Below the pieces are notes generated by a model. It was not told the origin of the DNA. It made no database searches and saw only the letters and a list, made by a program, of their open reading frames with translations. From Hyphomicrobiales bacterium (GTDB lineage Bacteria; Pseudomonadota; Alphaproteobacteria; Rhizobiales; Rhizobiaceae), in assembly GCA_900473915.1 (NCBI GenBank), contig UCNG01000003.1:122023-186022 (forward strand): 64,000 bases of DNA, read 5' to 3'. How positions within the stretch are numbered: the stretch's first letter is position 1; each line of letters begins with the position of its first letter. Positions 54,589 to 63,926 of the stretch are shown piece after piece. A program made the position numbers and the translations under genes.

Positions 54589-55170
54589 TCAGAGAGCGCC
54601 GCGGCGTTCGAGCACAATGGCGTAGCGCGCGGGGGTCGAGCCAGGATTGTGAAAGGTGATGCCCGCCATGACGGGCATATAGAGGCAATCGCCGGGACGG
54701 AGGCTGTATTGCGTGTCACCGACAGTCATTTCCATCTCACCAGCAAACAGCCACATATGCTGGGTGATACCGGCATTGGCAGTCTGCGGCGCGAAAGCCA
54801 CTTTGGCGCCTGCCGGAAACTCGACCTCGATCAGATCGACATTTGAACCGGTGCCGGGCGGAGAAACTGACCGGCGCACATAGCCGGTGTCGGGATCGCG
54901 CCAAATTGGCTGGCGGTCGCGGACAAGCAGTGGCGAGGGGGGCGCCTCCGCATCGCTGAAAAAGGCTGAAAGCGACGTACCAAGGGCAGCGCAAATGCGC
55001 GCCAGAAGCTGGGCGGTCGGACTGGTCTCGCCGCGTTCGATCCGCGAGATCATGGCGCGGCTGACCCCGGACGCATCGCCCAGCGCATCCAGCGTCATGC
55101 CTTGCGCCAGACGCAGGCGGCGCAGGTTTTCGCCAATGGCGTTGTCTAGCTGCTCGATTGCATTTTCCAT
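54589..55170 (-). CDS. XRE-family regulator with cupin sensor domain
   Basis: A 193-residue regulator with an N-terminal helix-turn-helix (LRRLRLAQGMTLDALGDASG, then VSRAMISRIERGETSP) and a C-terminal cupin domain (QHMWLFAGEMEMTVGDTQYS, LRPGDCLYMPVMAGITFHN) that probably senses a small ligand. It heads an operon with two acetyltransferases, suggesting ligand-induced detoxification or modification. The start at 55170 gives MENAIEQLDN; the long frame reaching 56052 is a shadow through glcB. Promoter sequence lies within 55171-55355. Confidence 0.9.
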   Translation of the reverse strand: MENAIEQLDNAIGENLRRLRLAQGMTLDALGDASGVSRAMISRIERGETSPTAQLLARICAALGTSLSAFFSDAEAPPSPLLVRDRQPIWRDPDTGYVRRSVSPPGTGSNVDLIEVEFPAGAKVAFAPQTANAGITQHMWLFAGEMEMTVGDTQYSLRPGDCLYMPVMAGITFHNPGSTPARYAIVLERRGAL

Positions 55171-55224
55171 TATGTTAGAAATAATATCTATTATAATGGA
55201 GTCAAGCGATTTCGGAAACGAAAA

Positions 55225-55244
55225 CGGCGGGATTTCTCCCGCCG
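55225..55244 (-). terminator. Intrinsic terminator after glcB
   Basis: On the minus strand CGGCGGGA pairs with TCCCGCCG around a short loop and runs into GTTTTCGTTT. Confidence 0.8.
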
Positions 55245-55355
55245 CAATCAATTTCTCTGCACGATAAAAGTCTGAAGCTTTGGCTGATGCCTCTTCCCGC
55301 CGGTGCGAAGCACCATGTCGAAGGGCGAGGGCAGGCGATAGGCTCGCTTTACCGA

Positions 55356-57527
55356 TCAGCCTTGCGCCTTCAGCTCCAGGCGGCGGCGATGCAGGACCGG
55401 CTCGGTATAGCCGTTCGGCTGTTCGCGGCCCTTGAAGACCAGGTCGCAGGCCGCCTGAAACGCAATCGACTTGTCGAAGTCGGCAGCCATCGGGCGATAA
55501 AGCGGGTCGCCTTCGTTCTGCTTGTCGACGACGGCTGCCATGCGCTTCATGGTTTCCATCACCTGCGCTTCCGTGACAACGCCGTGATAGAGCCAGTTTG
55601 CGATGTGCTGCGCCGAGATACGCAGCGTTGCGCGGTCTTCCATCAGGCCGACATTGTTGATGTCCGGCACCTTGGAGCAGCCGACGCCCTGATCGACCCA
55701 GCGCACGACATAGCCCAGAATGCCTTGCGCGTTGTTGTCGATTTCCTTCTGGATGTCTTCCGGCGTCCAGTTCGGGCGCACGGCAACCGGCACCGACAGG
55801 ATATCGTCGAGCTTGGCGCGCGGGCGGCTCTTCAGCTTTTCCTGAACGGCGGCAACGTCGATCTGGTGATAGTGGGTCGCATGCAGCGTGGCGGCGGTCG
55901 GCGACGGCACCCAGGCGGTGTTGGCGCCAGCCTTCGGATGCGCGATCTTCTGTTCCAGCATCGCGGCCATCATGTCGGGCATGGCCCACATGCCCTTGCC
56001 GATCTGCGCATGGCCGGAAAGGCCGCATTCCAGACCGATATCGACGTTCCACTGCTCATAAGCGCCGATCCATGCGGCCTGCTTCATGTCGCCCTTGCGG
56101 ATCATCGGGCCTGCTTCCATGGAGGTGTGGATTTCGTCGCCGGTGCGGTCGAGGAAGCCGGTATTGATGAAGACCACGCGATCCTTGGCGGCGCGGATCG
56201 CCTCCTTGAGATTGACGGTCGTGCGGCGTTCCTCGTCCATCACACCCATCTTGAGGGTGTTGGGCTTCATGCCGAGCATTTCTTCCGTGCGGGTGAAAAG
56301 CTCGTTGGCGAAAGCCACTTCTTCCGGACCGTGCATCTTCGGCTTGACGATATAGACGGAGCCTTCGCGCGAATTCATGTGGCGGCCATTGGGGCCGATG
56401 TCGTGCAGCGCGATCAGGCTGGTGAAGGCCGCATCCATGATGCCTTCCGGCACTTCATTGCCTTCGGCATCGAGAATGGCCGGGTTGGTCATCAGGTGGC
56501 CGACATTGCGCACCAGCATGAGCGAACGGCCCTTGAGCGTCAGATCGGAACCGTCGGCAGCCTTGTAGGTGCGATCGCCGTTGAGGCGGCGCGTCATCTG
56601 CTTGCCGTTCTTCTCGAACGTATCTTCCAGCTTGCCGTTCATCAGGCCGAGCCAGTTGCGATAGACGGCAACCTTGTCTTCGGCATCGACGGCGGCAATG
56701 GAATCCTCGCAATCCTGGATCGTGCTGACAGCCGATTCCAGAACCACATCGGCGATGTGCGCCGGATCGGTCTTGCCGATCGGGTGATCCGCATTGACGA
56801 CGATGTCGACATGCATATTGTTCTTGGCGAGAAGCACATTCGTCGGGGCGGCGGCATCGCCATTATAACCCTTGAACTGGCTTTCATCCTTCAATGCGGT
56901 TGCCGATCCGTCGGTCAGCCTGATTTCAAGCTTGCCGTCCTTGACGGCGAGACCGGCGACATTGGCCCATTTGCCAGCCGCGAGCGGCGCGCTTTCGTCC
57001 AGGAAGTTCTTTGCCCAGGCAATGACCTTCTCGCCGCGCTTCGGATTGTAGCCCTTGCCCTTTTCCGCGCCATCGGCTTCCGAAATGGCATCGGTGCCGT
57101 AGAGCGCATCGTAGAGCGAACCCCAGCGCGCATTGGCGGCATTGAGTGCATAGCGGGCGTTCATGACCGGAACGACGAGCTGCGGACCGGCAATATGGGT
57201 GATTTCCGGGTCGACATTGGTGGTGGAAACCGAAAACTCTCCGCCTTCCGGCAGGAGATAGCCGATATCCTTCAGGAACTGCTGGTAATCGGCCTGGCTG
57301 TAACCCTTGTCACGGTTTTGCTTGTACCAGGCATCGATCTTGGCTTGCAGGTCGTCGCGCTTGGCAAGGAGGGCGCGGTTCTTCGGTGCCAGATCGCGGA
57401 TGATGGCGGCGAGGCCCTTCCAGAACTTTTCCGGCTCCACGCCGGTACCGGGCGCGGCTTCCCTGGCCAGAAACTCCACGAGTTCAGGGGCAACACGCAG
57501 ACCTTCGATCTCGACGTAATTGCTCAT
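55356..57527 (-). CDS. glcB: Malate synthase G
   Basis: Condenses glyoxylate with acetyl-CoA to malate in the glyoxylate pathway and glycolate use. The 723-residue monomeric form G is recognised by length and by segments such as [60 protein letters not shown] and [20 protein letters not shown]. The start at 57527 begins [13 protein letters not shown]. It is monocistronic with its own terminator. It supports growth on two-carbon compounds, consistent with intracellular lifestyles of this group. Confidence 0.96.
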   Translation of the reverse strand: MSNYVEIEGLRVAPELVEFLAREAAPGTGVEPEKFWKGLAAIIRDLAPKNRALLAKRDDLQAKIDAWYKQNRDKGYSQADYQQFLKDIGYLLPEGGEFSVSTTNVDPEITHIAGPQLVVPVMNARYALNAANARWGSLYDALYGTDAISEADGAEKGKGYNPKRGEKVIAWAKNFLDESAPLAAGKWANVAGLAVKDGKLEIRLTDGSATALKDESQFKGYNGDAAAPTNVLLAKNNMHVDIVVNADHPIGKTDPAHIADVVLESAVSTIQDCEDSIAAVDAEDKVAVYRNWLGLMNGKLEDTFEKNGKQMTRRLNGDRTYKAADGSDLTLKGRSLMLVRNVGHLMTNPAILDAEGNEVPEGIMDAAFTSLIALHDIGPNGRHMNSREGSVYIVKPKMHGPEEVAFANELFTRTEEMLGMKPNTLKMGVMDEERRTTVNLKEAIRAAKDRVVFINTGFLDRTGDEIHTSMEAGPMIRKGDMKQAAWIGAYEQWNVDIGLECGLSGHAQIGKGMWAMPDMMAAMLEQKIAHPKAGANTAWVPSPTAATLHATHYHQIDVAAVQEKLKSRPRAKLDDILSVPVAVRPNWTPEDIQKEIDNNAQGILGYVVRWVDQGVGCSKVPDINNVGLMEDRATLRISAQHIANWLYHGVVTEAQVMETMKRMAAVVDKQNEGDPLYRPMAADFDKSIAFQAACDLVFKGREQPNGYTEPVLHRRRLELKAQG

Positions 57528-57666
57528 TGCTTGGCCTCCTTCAGAATAAACGAATACATTGCCGCATTTTTCAATGCGGCTCCATGCGGTCTTTCAACCC
57601 TTTTGCCGTGTTCCCGTCAATCAGTGCGCGGGCACATCATCTGTGACGCTGCGGCGAAAATAGTGC

Positions 57667-58560
57667 TTATAACGACAGTCTGGCGCGGATATCGGCGGGC
57701 GAAACGCCCTGTTCGCGCAAGGATGCGAGCGCCGTATCCTGGCGGCTTTTCGACAGTTTCAACCCGTCGTCGCCCAGCACCAGATCATGGTGATGGTAGA
57801 GCGGTTCCGGCAGGTTGAGCAGTTTCTGCAGGAGCCGGTGCACGGAGGTCGCGTGAAACAGATCGCGCCCGCGCACGACATGGGTAATGCCTTGCAATGC
57901 GTCGTCCACCACCACGGAAAGGTGATAGCTGGTCGGCGTGTCCTTGCGCGCAATCACCACGTCGCCCCAGCGGGCAGGGTTGGCGGCAATGCGCCCTGGC
58001 GCTTTTTGATTCAGGCGCTCGCTATCCGGGCCTGCGCCGCTTTCGCTCCAGAACAGCGGCTCGCCAGCGGTGGCAAGCGCCTTGTCCATATTGAGCCGCC
58101 AGGCATAGGGCACGCCCGAGGCGATGCGCTCCATCTGTTCCTTTTCGGTCAGATCGCGTTCGCCCTGCGGATAAAGCGGCGTGCCATCCGGGTCGGACGG
58201 CCAGTCATCCCCCTTGGCGAAGGCTTCGCCGATACGCTCGCGCACCTCCCCTCGGCTGAGGAAGGCCGGATAGACAAGCCCCTTGTCGGCAAGTTTGGTG
58301 AGGGCGTTTCGATATTCGCCGAAATGTTCCGACTGGCGGCGCACAGGGGTTTCCCATGTCAGGCCAAGCCAGCGCAGGTCGTCATAAATGCCCTGTTCCA
58401 GTGCAGGCGTGCAGCGTGCCGTGTCGATGTCTTCCATGCGCAGCAGGAAGCGGCCGCCGCTTCGTTTGGCCATATCCGCGTTCAAAAGCGCGGAATAGGC
58501 ATGGCCGAGATGCAACTGGCCATTGGGGCTGGGAGCGAAGCGGAACACAGGTACGGTCAT
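57667..58560 (-). CDS. gluQ: Glutamyl-Q tRNA(Asp) synthetase
   Basis: A GluRS paralogue lacking the anticodon domain that charges glutamate onto queuosine of tRNA-Asp. The 297-residue product has the HIGH-type motif FAPSPNGQLHLGHAYSAL and the KMSKS-type motif DDGLKLSKSRQD. The zinc-binding CxC...C cluster of E. coli YadB is not present; the only cysteine is in ARCTP. It is convergent with nothing near it and divergent from the DNA glycosylase gene. Confidence 0.9.
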   Translation of the reverse strand: MTVPVFRFAPSPNGQLHLGHAYSALLNADMAKRSGGRFLLRMEDIDTARCTPALEQGIYDDLRWLGLTWETPVRRQSEHFGEYRNALTKLADKGLVYPAFLSRGEVRERIGEAFAKGDDWPSDPDGTPLYPQGERDLTEKEQMERIASGVPYAWRLNMDKALATAGEPLFWSESGAGPDSERLNQKAPGRIAANPARWGDVVIARKDTPTSYHLSVVVDDALQGITHVVRGRDLFHATSVHRLLQKLLNLPEPLYHHHDLVLGDDGLKLSKSRQDTALASLREQGVSPADIRARLSL

Positions 58561-58634
58561 GGCAGCTTGTTGTCAGTTGAATGTCATCTGATTCCATTGG
58601 TACGTTGTGCGCCAAGAGAATGAAAGGCCAAGGG

Positions 58635-59279
58635 ATGCGGCGGATCGATACATTGAGCGATATTGAGGCGGGGCTGGAGGCTTTGATCCTTGCTGATACG
58701 CGGCTCGCCGACATTCGCAGCCGCTCCCATGCGGTGCCGCTGCGCCGGTCCGAACCCGGATTTGAAAGTCTCGCCTCCATCATTGTCGCGCAGCAGGTTT
58801 CGACAGCCAGCGCTGCCGCAATCTGGGCGCGGCTGAAACAGGCCATCGATCCGCTGACGCCGGAAGCCTATATTGCGGGCGGGGAGGAGGTCTGGCGTTT
58901 TGCCGGTCTCTCGCGGCCCAAGCAGAGAACGCTTCTGGCAGTCGCGCAAGCGCTTGCCCAAGATGGCCTCGACCTGCACGGGCTTTGCGATCTTCCTGCC
59001 GGGGAGGCGATTGCCCGGCTTACGGCGATCAAGGGAATCGGCCCGTGGACGGCGGAGGTCTATCTTCTGTTTGCTGCCGGTCATCCGGATGTGTTTCCGG
59101 CGGGCGATGTGGCCTTGCAGACGGCTGTTGGCCATGCCTTCGCCCATGAAATCCGGCCCGATGCCGTTGCCCTTCGCAAGCTGGCGGAAGACTGGGCGCC
59201 GTGGCGCGGCGTGGCGGCGCGGCTGTTCTGGGCCTATTATGCGGCCATCAAGGGACGCGAGGCGGCGCCGCTTCTGTAA
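58635..59279 (+). CDS. alkA: DNA-3-methyladenine glycosylase II (AlkA-like)
   Basis: Removes alkylated bases in base excision repair. The 214-residue HhH-GPD protein has the hairpin-helix LTAIKGIGPWTAEVYLLFAA and the catalytic Asp in VFPAGDVALQTAVG. It lacks the E. coli N-terminal domain, as is usual for short AlkA forms. The ATG at 58635 (MRRIDTLSD, with AAGG 8 bases upstream) is preferred; an ATG at 58620 has no ribosome site. Confidence 0.9.
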   Translation: MRRIDTLSDIEAGLEALILADTRLADIRSRSHAVPLRRSEPGFESLASIIVAQQVSTASAAAIWARLKQAIDPLTPEAYIAGGEEVWRFAGLSRPKQRTLLAVAQALAQDGLDLHGLCDLPAGEAIARLTAIKGIGPWTAEVYLLFAAGHPDVFPAGDVALQTAVGHAFAHEIRPDAVALRKLAEDWAPWRGVAARLFWAYYAAIKGREAAPLL

Positions 59280-59537
59280 ATGTTGCGTGTTTCCCGAATC
59301 ACAATTGCGTTTCCGCTTCACAATACTGTCACGTCGGGCTTACATTATCCGTATCGGCTGATGATGGAATTTCGATTCGCAGAAGCTTGATTTTCTGCTG
59401 ATTGCAGTCCCGTCCTCACGAGATTGGAGCGTCGTTGTTGCGCCCAGAATGGACGCGCGGCGCTTCGATGAAAAGCGCAATTCCGCATGGAGAGCCATTT
59501 CGCCCTTTTTCGGAGTTGCTCTGAAGGAGGTGCGCCC

Positions 59538-60110
59538 TTGACTGTTGCCGTCTCGCCCAGAACCGTGTCAACCAGTGGCTTGCCCGCGCTGGTGCTGAAC
59601 GCGGATTACCGCCCGCTCAGCTATTATCCCCTGTCGCTCTGGTCCTGGCAGGATGCGATCAAGGCGGTGTTTCTCGAACGCGTGAATATCGTGGCGGAAT
59701 ACGATCACATCGTATCCTCGCCATCGTTTTCCATGCGCGTTCCGAGCGTCATCTGCCTGAAGGATTATGTGAAGCCGCCGCGCTACCCCGCGTTCACGCG
59801 CTTCAATGTTTTCCTGCGTGATCGTTTCGAGTGCCAGTATTGCGGCTCGCCGCATGACCTGACCTTCGATCACGTTACCCCGCGTTGCCATGGCGGCGAG
59901 ACGACGTGGGAAAATGTGGTCGCCGCCTGTTCACCATGCAATCTGCGCAAGGGCGGCATGATGCCTGCCGTCGCGCATATGTGGCCGCGTCAGAAGCCGG
60001 CCATGCCGACCGTGCAGGATCTGCACAATAATGGCCGCCTTTTCCCGCCGAACCATCTGCACGACAGCTGGCTCGATTTTCTCTATTGGGATGTCGAACT
60101 GGAGCCGTAA
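59538..60110 (+). CDS. HNH endonuclease
   Basis: A 190-residue HNH nuclease with the metal-binding HNH core and zinc cysteines: CQYCGSPHDLTFDHVTPRCH, then GGETTWENVVAACSPCNLRK. The N-terminal part (LVLNADYRPLSYYPLSLWSW) is conserved in the common alphaproteobacterial version. I chose the TTG at 59538 because a near-perfect AAGGAGGT lies 6 bases upstream, while an ATG at 59487 has none. Its role is unclear; this form is widespread in chromosomes and is not part of an intron or phage here. Confidence 0.88.
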   Translation: MTVAVSPRTVSTSGLPALVLNADYRPLSYYPLSLWSWQDAIKAVFLERVNIVAEYDHIVSSPSFSMRVPSVICLKDYVKPPRYPAFTRFNVFLRDRFECQYCGSPHDLTFDHVTPRCHGGETTWENVVAACSPCNLRKGGMMPAVAHMWPRQKPAMPTVQDLHNNGRLFPPNHLHDSWLDFLYWDVELEP

Positions 60111-60111
60111 A

Positions 60112-60160
60112 GCATGTTGCGCAAAAATGCGCAGCGGTTTTGCGATAACAACGTGCGATA
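60112..60160. repeat. RIME-like repeat fragment
   Basis: AAAGCATGTTGCGCAAAAAT then GCGCAGCGGTTTTGCGATAA, in reverse orientation to most copies. It lies between the convergent HNH and dsbB genes. Confidence 0.6.
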
Positions 60161-60192
60161 AAAGAAGAAACAGCCCCTACAGTTTTCCGCTC

Positions 60193-60714
60193 TTACTTCC
60201 CACTTTTCGCAAAAGCGCCGTAGTAGCCGATGGCTGCAAAGAGCAGGCTTGCCAAGACGTTCCATCCGGCAAAGGACAGGCCGAGGAAGTGCCCCGGCGC
60301 GCTGTCGCATGCAGGCGGATGCGTGTTGAGCTCGTTCAGGAGATTGCCCGCATCGAGCGTGACCTTCATCGTCGCCGCGCTGCAATCAATCGGCCCCGGC
60401 CAGTATTTCAGTTCAACGCCGGTGTGGTAGATGGCGAGCGCCAGCCCAAAGGTCATCAGCAGCGCGCCGATCAGGATCAGGCCGCGCGTCAGGATCGGTG
60501 GCCATTTCAGGCCGTAGGAGACCCACGCCGCCGCCAGAACCGGGACGCCGATATAATAAGGCGTGCGCTGTTCGAGGCAGAGCTTGCAGGGCATGAAGCC
60601 AGCCAGATGTTCGAAACCCAGCGCCGTGCCGACAGTCGCGGCAAGGCCGATGGTCATTATGCCTGCGGTCCATGCCTGTACCTTGCCGACCGGATTATTG
60701 AGTGCAAACGCCAT
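60193..60714 (-). CDS. dsbB: DsbB-family disulfide bond formation protein
   Basis: Inner-membrane quinone reductase that reoxidises DsbA-type oxidases. The 173-residue protein has four helices, the first CxxC-type pair in FMPCKLCLEQRTPYYIGV and the second pair as Cys in GPIDCSAATMK and THPPACDSAPG. Length and layout match DsbB/DsbI. No dsbA partner is next to it. Confidence 0.92.
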   Translation of the reverse strand: MAFALNNPVGKVQAWTAGIMTIGLAATVGTALGFEHLAGFMPCKLCLEQRTPYYIGVPVLAAAWVSYGLKWPPILTRGLILIGALLMTFGLALAIYHTGVELKYWPGPIDCSAATMKVTLDAGNLLNELNTHPPACDSAPGHFLGLSFAGWNVLASLLFAAIGYYGAFAKSGK

Positions 60715-60805
60715 TTGGGTTTCCTTGCAAAGGCTCTCTTATTCTTAAGGCAAACTGCCAGCTTGTCTCCAAGCAATTTATTTTGATCGGGATTGGGCGA
60801 ACCGC

Positions 60806-61396
60806 TCAGGCATGAAGATATTTCACAGCAAAGAAGAGCGCGATCAAGACCACCGCGACGAGACTTGCAATCAGGCCGAGGCGCTTTTCGATGAAATCGC
60901 GGATCGGCTCGCCATAACGGCGCAGCAGCCAGGCCAGAAAATAGTAACGCGCGCCGCGGGCAACGATTGCGGATGCGATAAAGAGCCAGATATCGATCCC
61001 GGCCGCACCTGACAGGATTGTCACCACCTTGATCGGCGGCAGATGCGCCAGGCCGGAGGTGATCAGCATCAGCAGGATGGCGTCGGCGCTGGTCGTGCCG
61101 CGCAAATGCTCGAACGAGTCAAGCTTGCCGTACATTTCGAGCACCGGCTTGGCGATCTGCTCATAGGCATGATAGCCGAGATACCAGCCCGCAATGCCGC
61201 CGAGGACGGAGGCAACCGTTGCGATGAATGCATAGCGCCAGGCGCGCTCCGGGCGGGCAAGCGCCATGGGCAGGAACAGGACATCGGCGGGAACAAGAAA
61301 GACCGAGCTTTCCACAAAGGCGATGATGGCAAGCCACCATTCGGCGGATTTTCTTGCGGCAAGCGAAATCGTCCAGTCGTAAAGGCGGCGCAGCAT
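60806..61396 (-). CDS. DedA/YqaA-like SNARE-associated membrane protein
   Basis: A 196-residue inner-membrane protein with the VTT/DedA-type core: FVESSVFLVPADVLFLPMAL, then VASVLGGIAGWYLGYHAYEQ and further helices. It resembles E. coli YqaA. DedA-family proteins act as lipid flippases or proton-dependent membrane proteins; the specific role is not known. The start at 61396 has AATAT upstream and family length. It precedes dsbB in the same direction. Confidence 0.87.
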   Translation of the reverse strand: MLRRLYDWTISLAARKSAEWWLAIIAFVESSVFLVPADVLFLPMALARPERAWRYAFIATVASVLGGIAGWYLGYHAYEQIAKPVLEMYGKLDSFEHLRGTTSADAILLMLITSGLAHLPPIKVVTILSGAAGIDIWLFIASAIVARGARYYFLAWLLRRYGEPIRDFIEKRLGLIASLVAVVLIALFFAVKYLHA

Positions 61397-61451
61397 ATAT
61401 TTTCCGGAATTCCTTGGCCGAAGCCATATTAGCGATTGCACCGTCTATAGA

Positions 61452-61485
61452 TAAAAAAGATGGCGCGAACAATGCGCGCCATCTT
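61452..61485 (-). terminator. Strong terminator after gabD
   Basis: On the minus strand AAGATGGCGCG pairs with CGCGCCATCTT around 7 bases and runs into six T. Confidence 0.9.
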
Positions 61486-61529
61486 CTTTGATACTGCTTT
61501 CGGGGGAACGGTATGGAAAGCAGTGTTTG

Positions 61530-62981
61530 CTAGCGCTTGTAGGCGCTGCAAATGTATTTGGTTTCGAGATATTCCTCGATGCCGTATTTCGAACCCTCAC
61601 GGCCAAGGCCCGACTGCTTCACGCCGCCAAACGGCGCGACTTCGTTGGAAATGAGGCCGGTATTGTGCCCGACCATGCCGTATTCCAGCCCTTCGCTGAC
61701 ACGAATCGCGCGGCTGAAATTCTCCGTATAGAAATAAGCGGCCAGACCGAAGATCGTGTCATTGGCCATGGCAATGACTTCTTCTTCCGTATCGAAGGCA
61801 AAGAGCGGAGCCAGCGGGCCAAAAGTTTCTTCCCTGGCCACGATCATGTCGGTGGTTACGCCCGTCAGCACGCCGGGTTCAAAGAACAGGCCGCCCAGTT
61901 CCTTGCCGCCGGTGATGAGCTTCGCACCCTTGGAAACGGCATCGTCAATATGCGCCTTGACCTTGGTAATGGCTTTCGGCTCGATCATCGGGCCGATGAC
62001 GACGCCCGGTTCGGTGCCATTGCCGACCTTGAGCTCCTTGACCTTGGCCGCGAGCTTTTCGGCGAACTTGTCGTAAATCCCGCGCTGCACATAGATGCGG
62101 TTGGCGCAGACACAGGTCTGGCCCGCATTGCGGTATTTGGAAATCATGGCGCCATCAACGGCGGCATCGAGATCGGCGTCATCAAAGACGATGAACGGCG
62201 CATTGCCGCCCAGTTCCAGCGAAATGCGCTTGATGGTCGGGGCACACTGCGCCATCAGCAGGCGGCCAACTTCCGTCGACCCGGTGAAGGAGAGCTTGCG
62301 CACCGTTTCATTGCTCGTCAGCTCGGCGCCGATTTCGCGCGCCTTGCCGGTTACGATCTGCAGGACGCCTGCCGGGATGCCGGCCTTTTCAGCGAGAACA
62401 CCGAGCGCCAGCGCCGTCAGCGGCGTGAGGTCTGCGGGGCGGACGATCATGGTGCAACCGGCGGCGAGGGCAGGTGCAGCCTTGCGGGTGATCATCGCAG
62501 CCGGGAAGTTCCATGGCGTGATTGCTGCCGTCACGCCAACCGGCTGGCGGATGACGGTCAGGCGCTGCCCGGCCTGCGGGGCAGGAATGGTGTCGCCATA
62601 GACGCGCTTTGCTTCTTCGGCGAACCACTCGATGAAGGATGCCGCATAGAGAACCTCGCCGCGTGCCTCAGCAAGCGGCTTGCCCTGTTCGGATGTCATG
62701 ATAAGAGCAATGTCGTCGGCATTGGCAACGATGAGATCGAACCATTTGCGCAAGGTAGCCGCGCGCTCCTTGGCGGTCTTGGCGGCCCATGCCGGAAAAG
62801 CCTTGGCGGAGGCGTCGATGGCTTCCTTGATGGTCGCGACAGAAAGGGAGGGAACCGTGCCGATGACCGAACCGTCTGCCGGGTTGGTCACGTCGATCTT
62901 GGCGCCGTCCGTGGCGTCTATCCAGCGCCCGTCAACAAGGCATTGCGATTTGAGCAGCGAAGGGTCTTTCAAAGCGAGCAT
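61530..62981 (-). CDS. gabD: Succinate-semialdehyde dehydrogenase
   Basis: Oxidises succinate semialdehyde to succinate with NAD(P), the last step of GABA use. The 483-residue product has the catalytic ELGGNAPFIVFDDADLDAAV with the active Glu and the active Cys in AGQTCVCANRIYVQRG; FTGSTEVGRLL binds the cofactor. This subgroup (GabD/DavD) may also oxidise glutarate semialdehyde. A divergent IclR regulator may control it. A strong terminator follows. Confidence 0.92.
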   Translation of the reverse strand: MLALKDPSLLKSQCLVDGRWIDATDGAKIDVTNPADGSVIGTVPSLSVATIKEAIDASAKAFPAWAAKTAKERAATLRKWFDLIVANADDIALIMTSEQGKPLAEARGEVLYAASFIEWFAEEAKRVYGDTIPAPQAGQRLTVIRQPVGVTAAITPWNFPAAMITRKAAPALAAGCTMIVRPADLTPLTALALGVLAEKAGIPAGVLQIVTGKAREIGAELTSNETVRKLSFTGSTEVGRLLMAQCAPTIKRISLELGGNAPFIVFDDADLDAAVDGAMISKYRNAGQTCVCANRIYVQRGIYDKFAEKLAAKVKELKVGNGTEPGVVIGPMIEPKAITKVKAHIDDAVSKGAKLITGGKELGGLFFEPGVLTGVTTDMIVAREETFGPLAPLFAFDTEEEVIAMANDTIFGLAAYFYTENFSRAIRVSEGLEYGMVGHNTGLISNEVAPFGGVKQSGLGREGSKYGIEEYLETKYICSAYKR

Positions 62982-63110
62982 AGTGGTTTTCCATCCCAGT
63001 CTTGCAGAGAAAGCTTGTTCATTATATTGAACAGCTTACGATATTTCGAATTAAACAGGCCGCAACATTCAAAGTCAAACGGTTAATCAGGCGGTCGATC
63101 AGGTGAAGCT

Positions 63111-63926
63111 ATGACGAAAACGGCGAGCGACGAAGAGAGTTCCCAGAAACTGGTTCCGGCAGTCATGCGCGCGGCGCAAATTCTCGATCAGATCGCGAAA
63201 TGCGCGCAGGAAGGCGGCAAGGGGACTGGGGACGGACTCAAGCTTTCCGATCTTGCGCGCCGGACCGGCTTGCCGAAAAGCAGTGTGCACGGACTTTGCC
63301 AGACGCTGGTGCATCTCAAGCTTTTAAAGCTCAACAGCGACGGAAGCTTCACCATGGGATCGCAATCGGTGCGCTGGGCCAATGTGTTCATGGCAGGCAG
63401 CGACATTGTCGATGCGTTTCATGAAGCTGTAGCGGAGGCCGATGGGCTGGGCGCGCACACATTGACGCTTTCGCATCTGGAAGGTCCGGATGTCATTTAT
63501 CTTTCCTGCCGCAACTCGACGGCGCCGCTCGGAATCACATTTCGCATCGGCATGCGGGTTCCGGCTGTCTTTACCGCGACCGGCAAGGCCATGCTGGCCG
63601 CGATGTCCCCGCAGGAACTGGCCCGTCATCTGCCGTCCGAATGGCCGGAACTGATCACCCCGGCCAGCGCGCCTTCATTCAAGGTTCTGGAAGCGGAAAT
63701 GGCAGAAGTGAAGGCAAGAGGCTATTCACTGGATAATGGCCAGTTGCGCGAAGGCATGTTCTGCATAGGCGCTGCGATCTGCGACCGGCCGTTTCATCCA
63801 ACCGCCGGTATTGCCCTGTCGATGATGGCGGCGGAGGCTCGCCCCGACATTATAGAAGACATGGGAAGGCGCGTGCGGGCACTTGCCAATGATGTCGCGG
63901 ACCGTATGGGATGGCTCTCTGCGTGA
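63111..63926 (+). CDS. IclR-family transcriptional regulator
   Basis: A 271-residue regulator with an N-terminal winged helix (LKLSDLARRTGLPKSSVHGL, then CQTLVHLKLLKLNSDGSFTM) and the IclR effector domain (TFRIGMRVPAVFTATGKAML and RGYSLDNGQLREGMFCIGAA). IclR proteins typically repress or activate nearby catabolic genes; the divergent gabD is the obvious target. The 129-bp intergenic region includes a TTCGAA palindrome. The window ends 74 bp after the stop with no further gene start. Confidence 0.9.
   Translation: MTKTASDEESSQKLVPAVMRAAQILDQIAKCAQEGGKGTGDGLKLSDLARRTGLPKSSVHGLCQTLVHLKLLKLNSDGSFTMGSQSVRWANVFMAGSDIVDAFHEAVAEADGLGAHTLTLSHLEGPDVIYLSCRNSTAPLGITFRIGMRVPAVFTATGKAMLAAMSPQELARHLPSEWPELITPASAPSFKVLEAEMAEVKARGYSLDNGQLREGMFCIGAAICDRPFHPTAGIALSMMAAEARPDIIEDMGRRVRALANDVADRMGWLSA

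Noticed and set aside
55171-56052. Extended N terminus on the XRE-cupin regulator frame
   Set aside because: The extra residues are an out-of-frame reading of glcB; the regulator family begins at MENAIEQLDN.
55287-57818. 843-residue open frame on the plus strand across glcB
   Set aside because: Antisense shadow of malate synthase G, whose frame matches the family in full.
59538-60110. HNH endonuclease as a homing nuclease in an intron or intein
   Set aside because: It is a stand-alone gene between normal genes; no host gene is interrupted and no intein motifs are seen.
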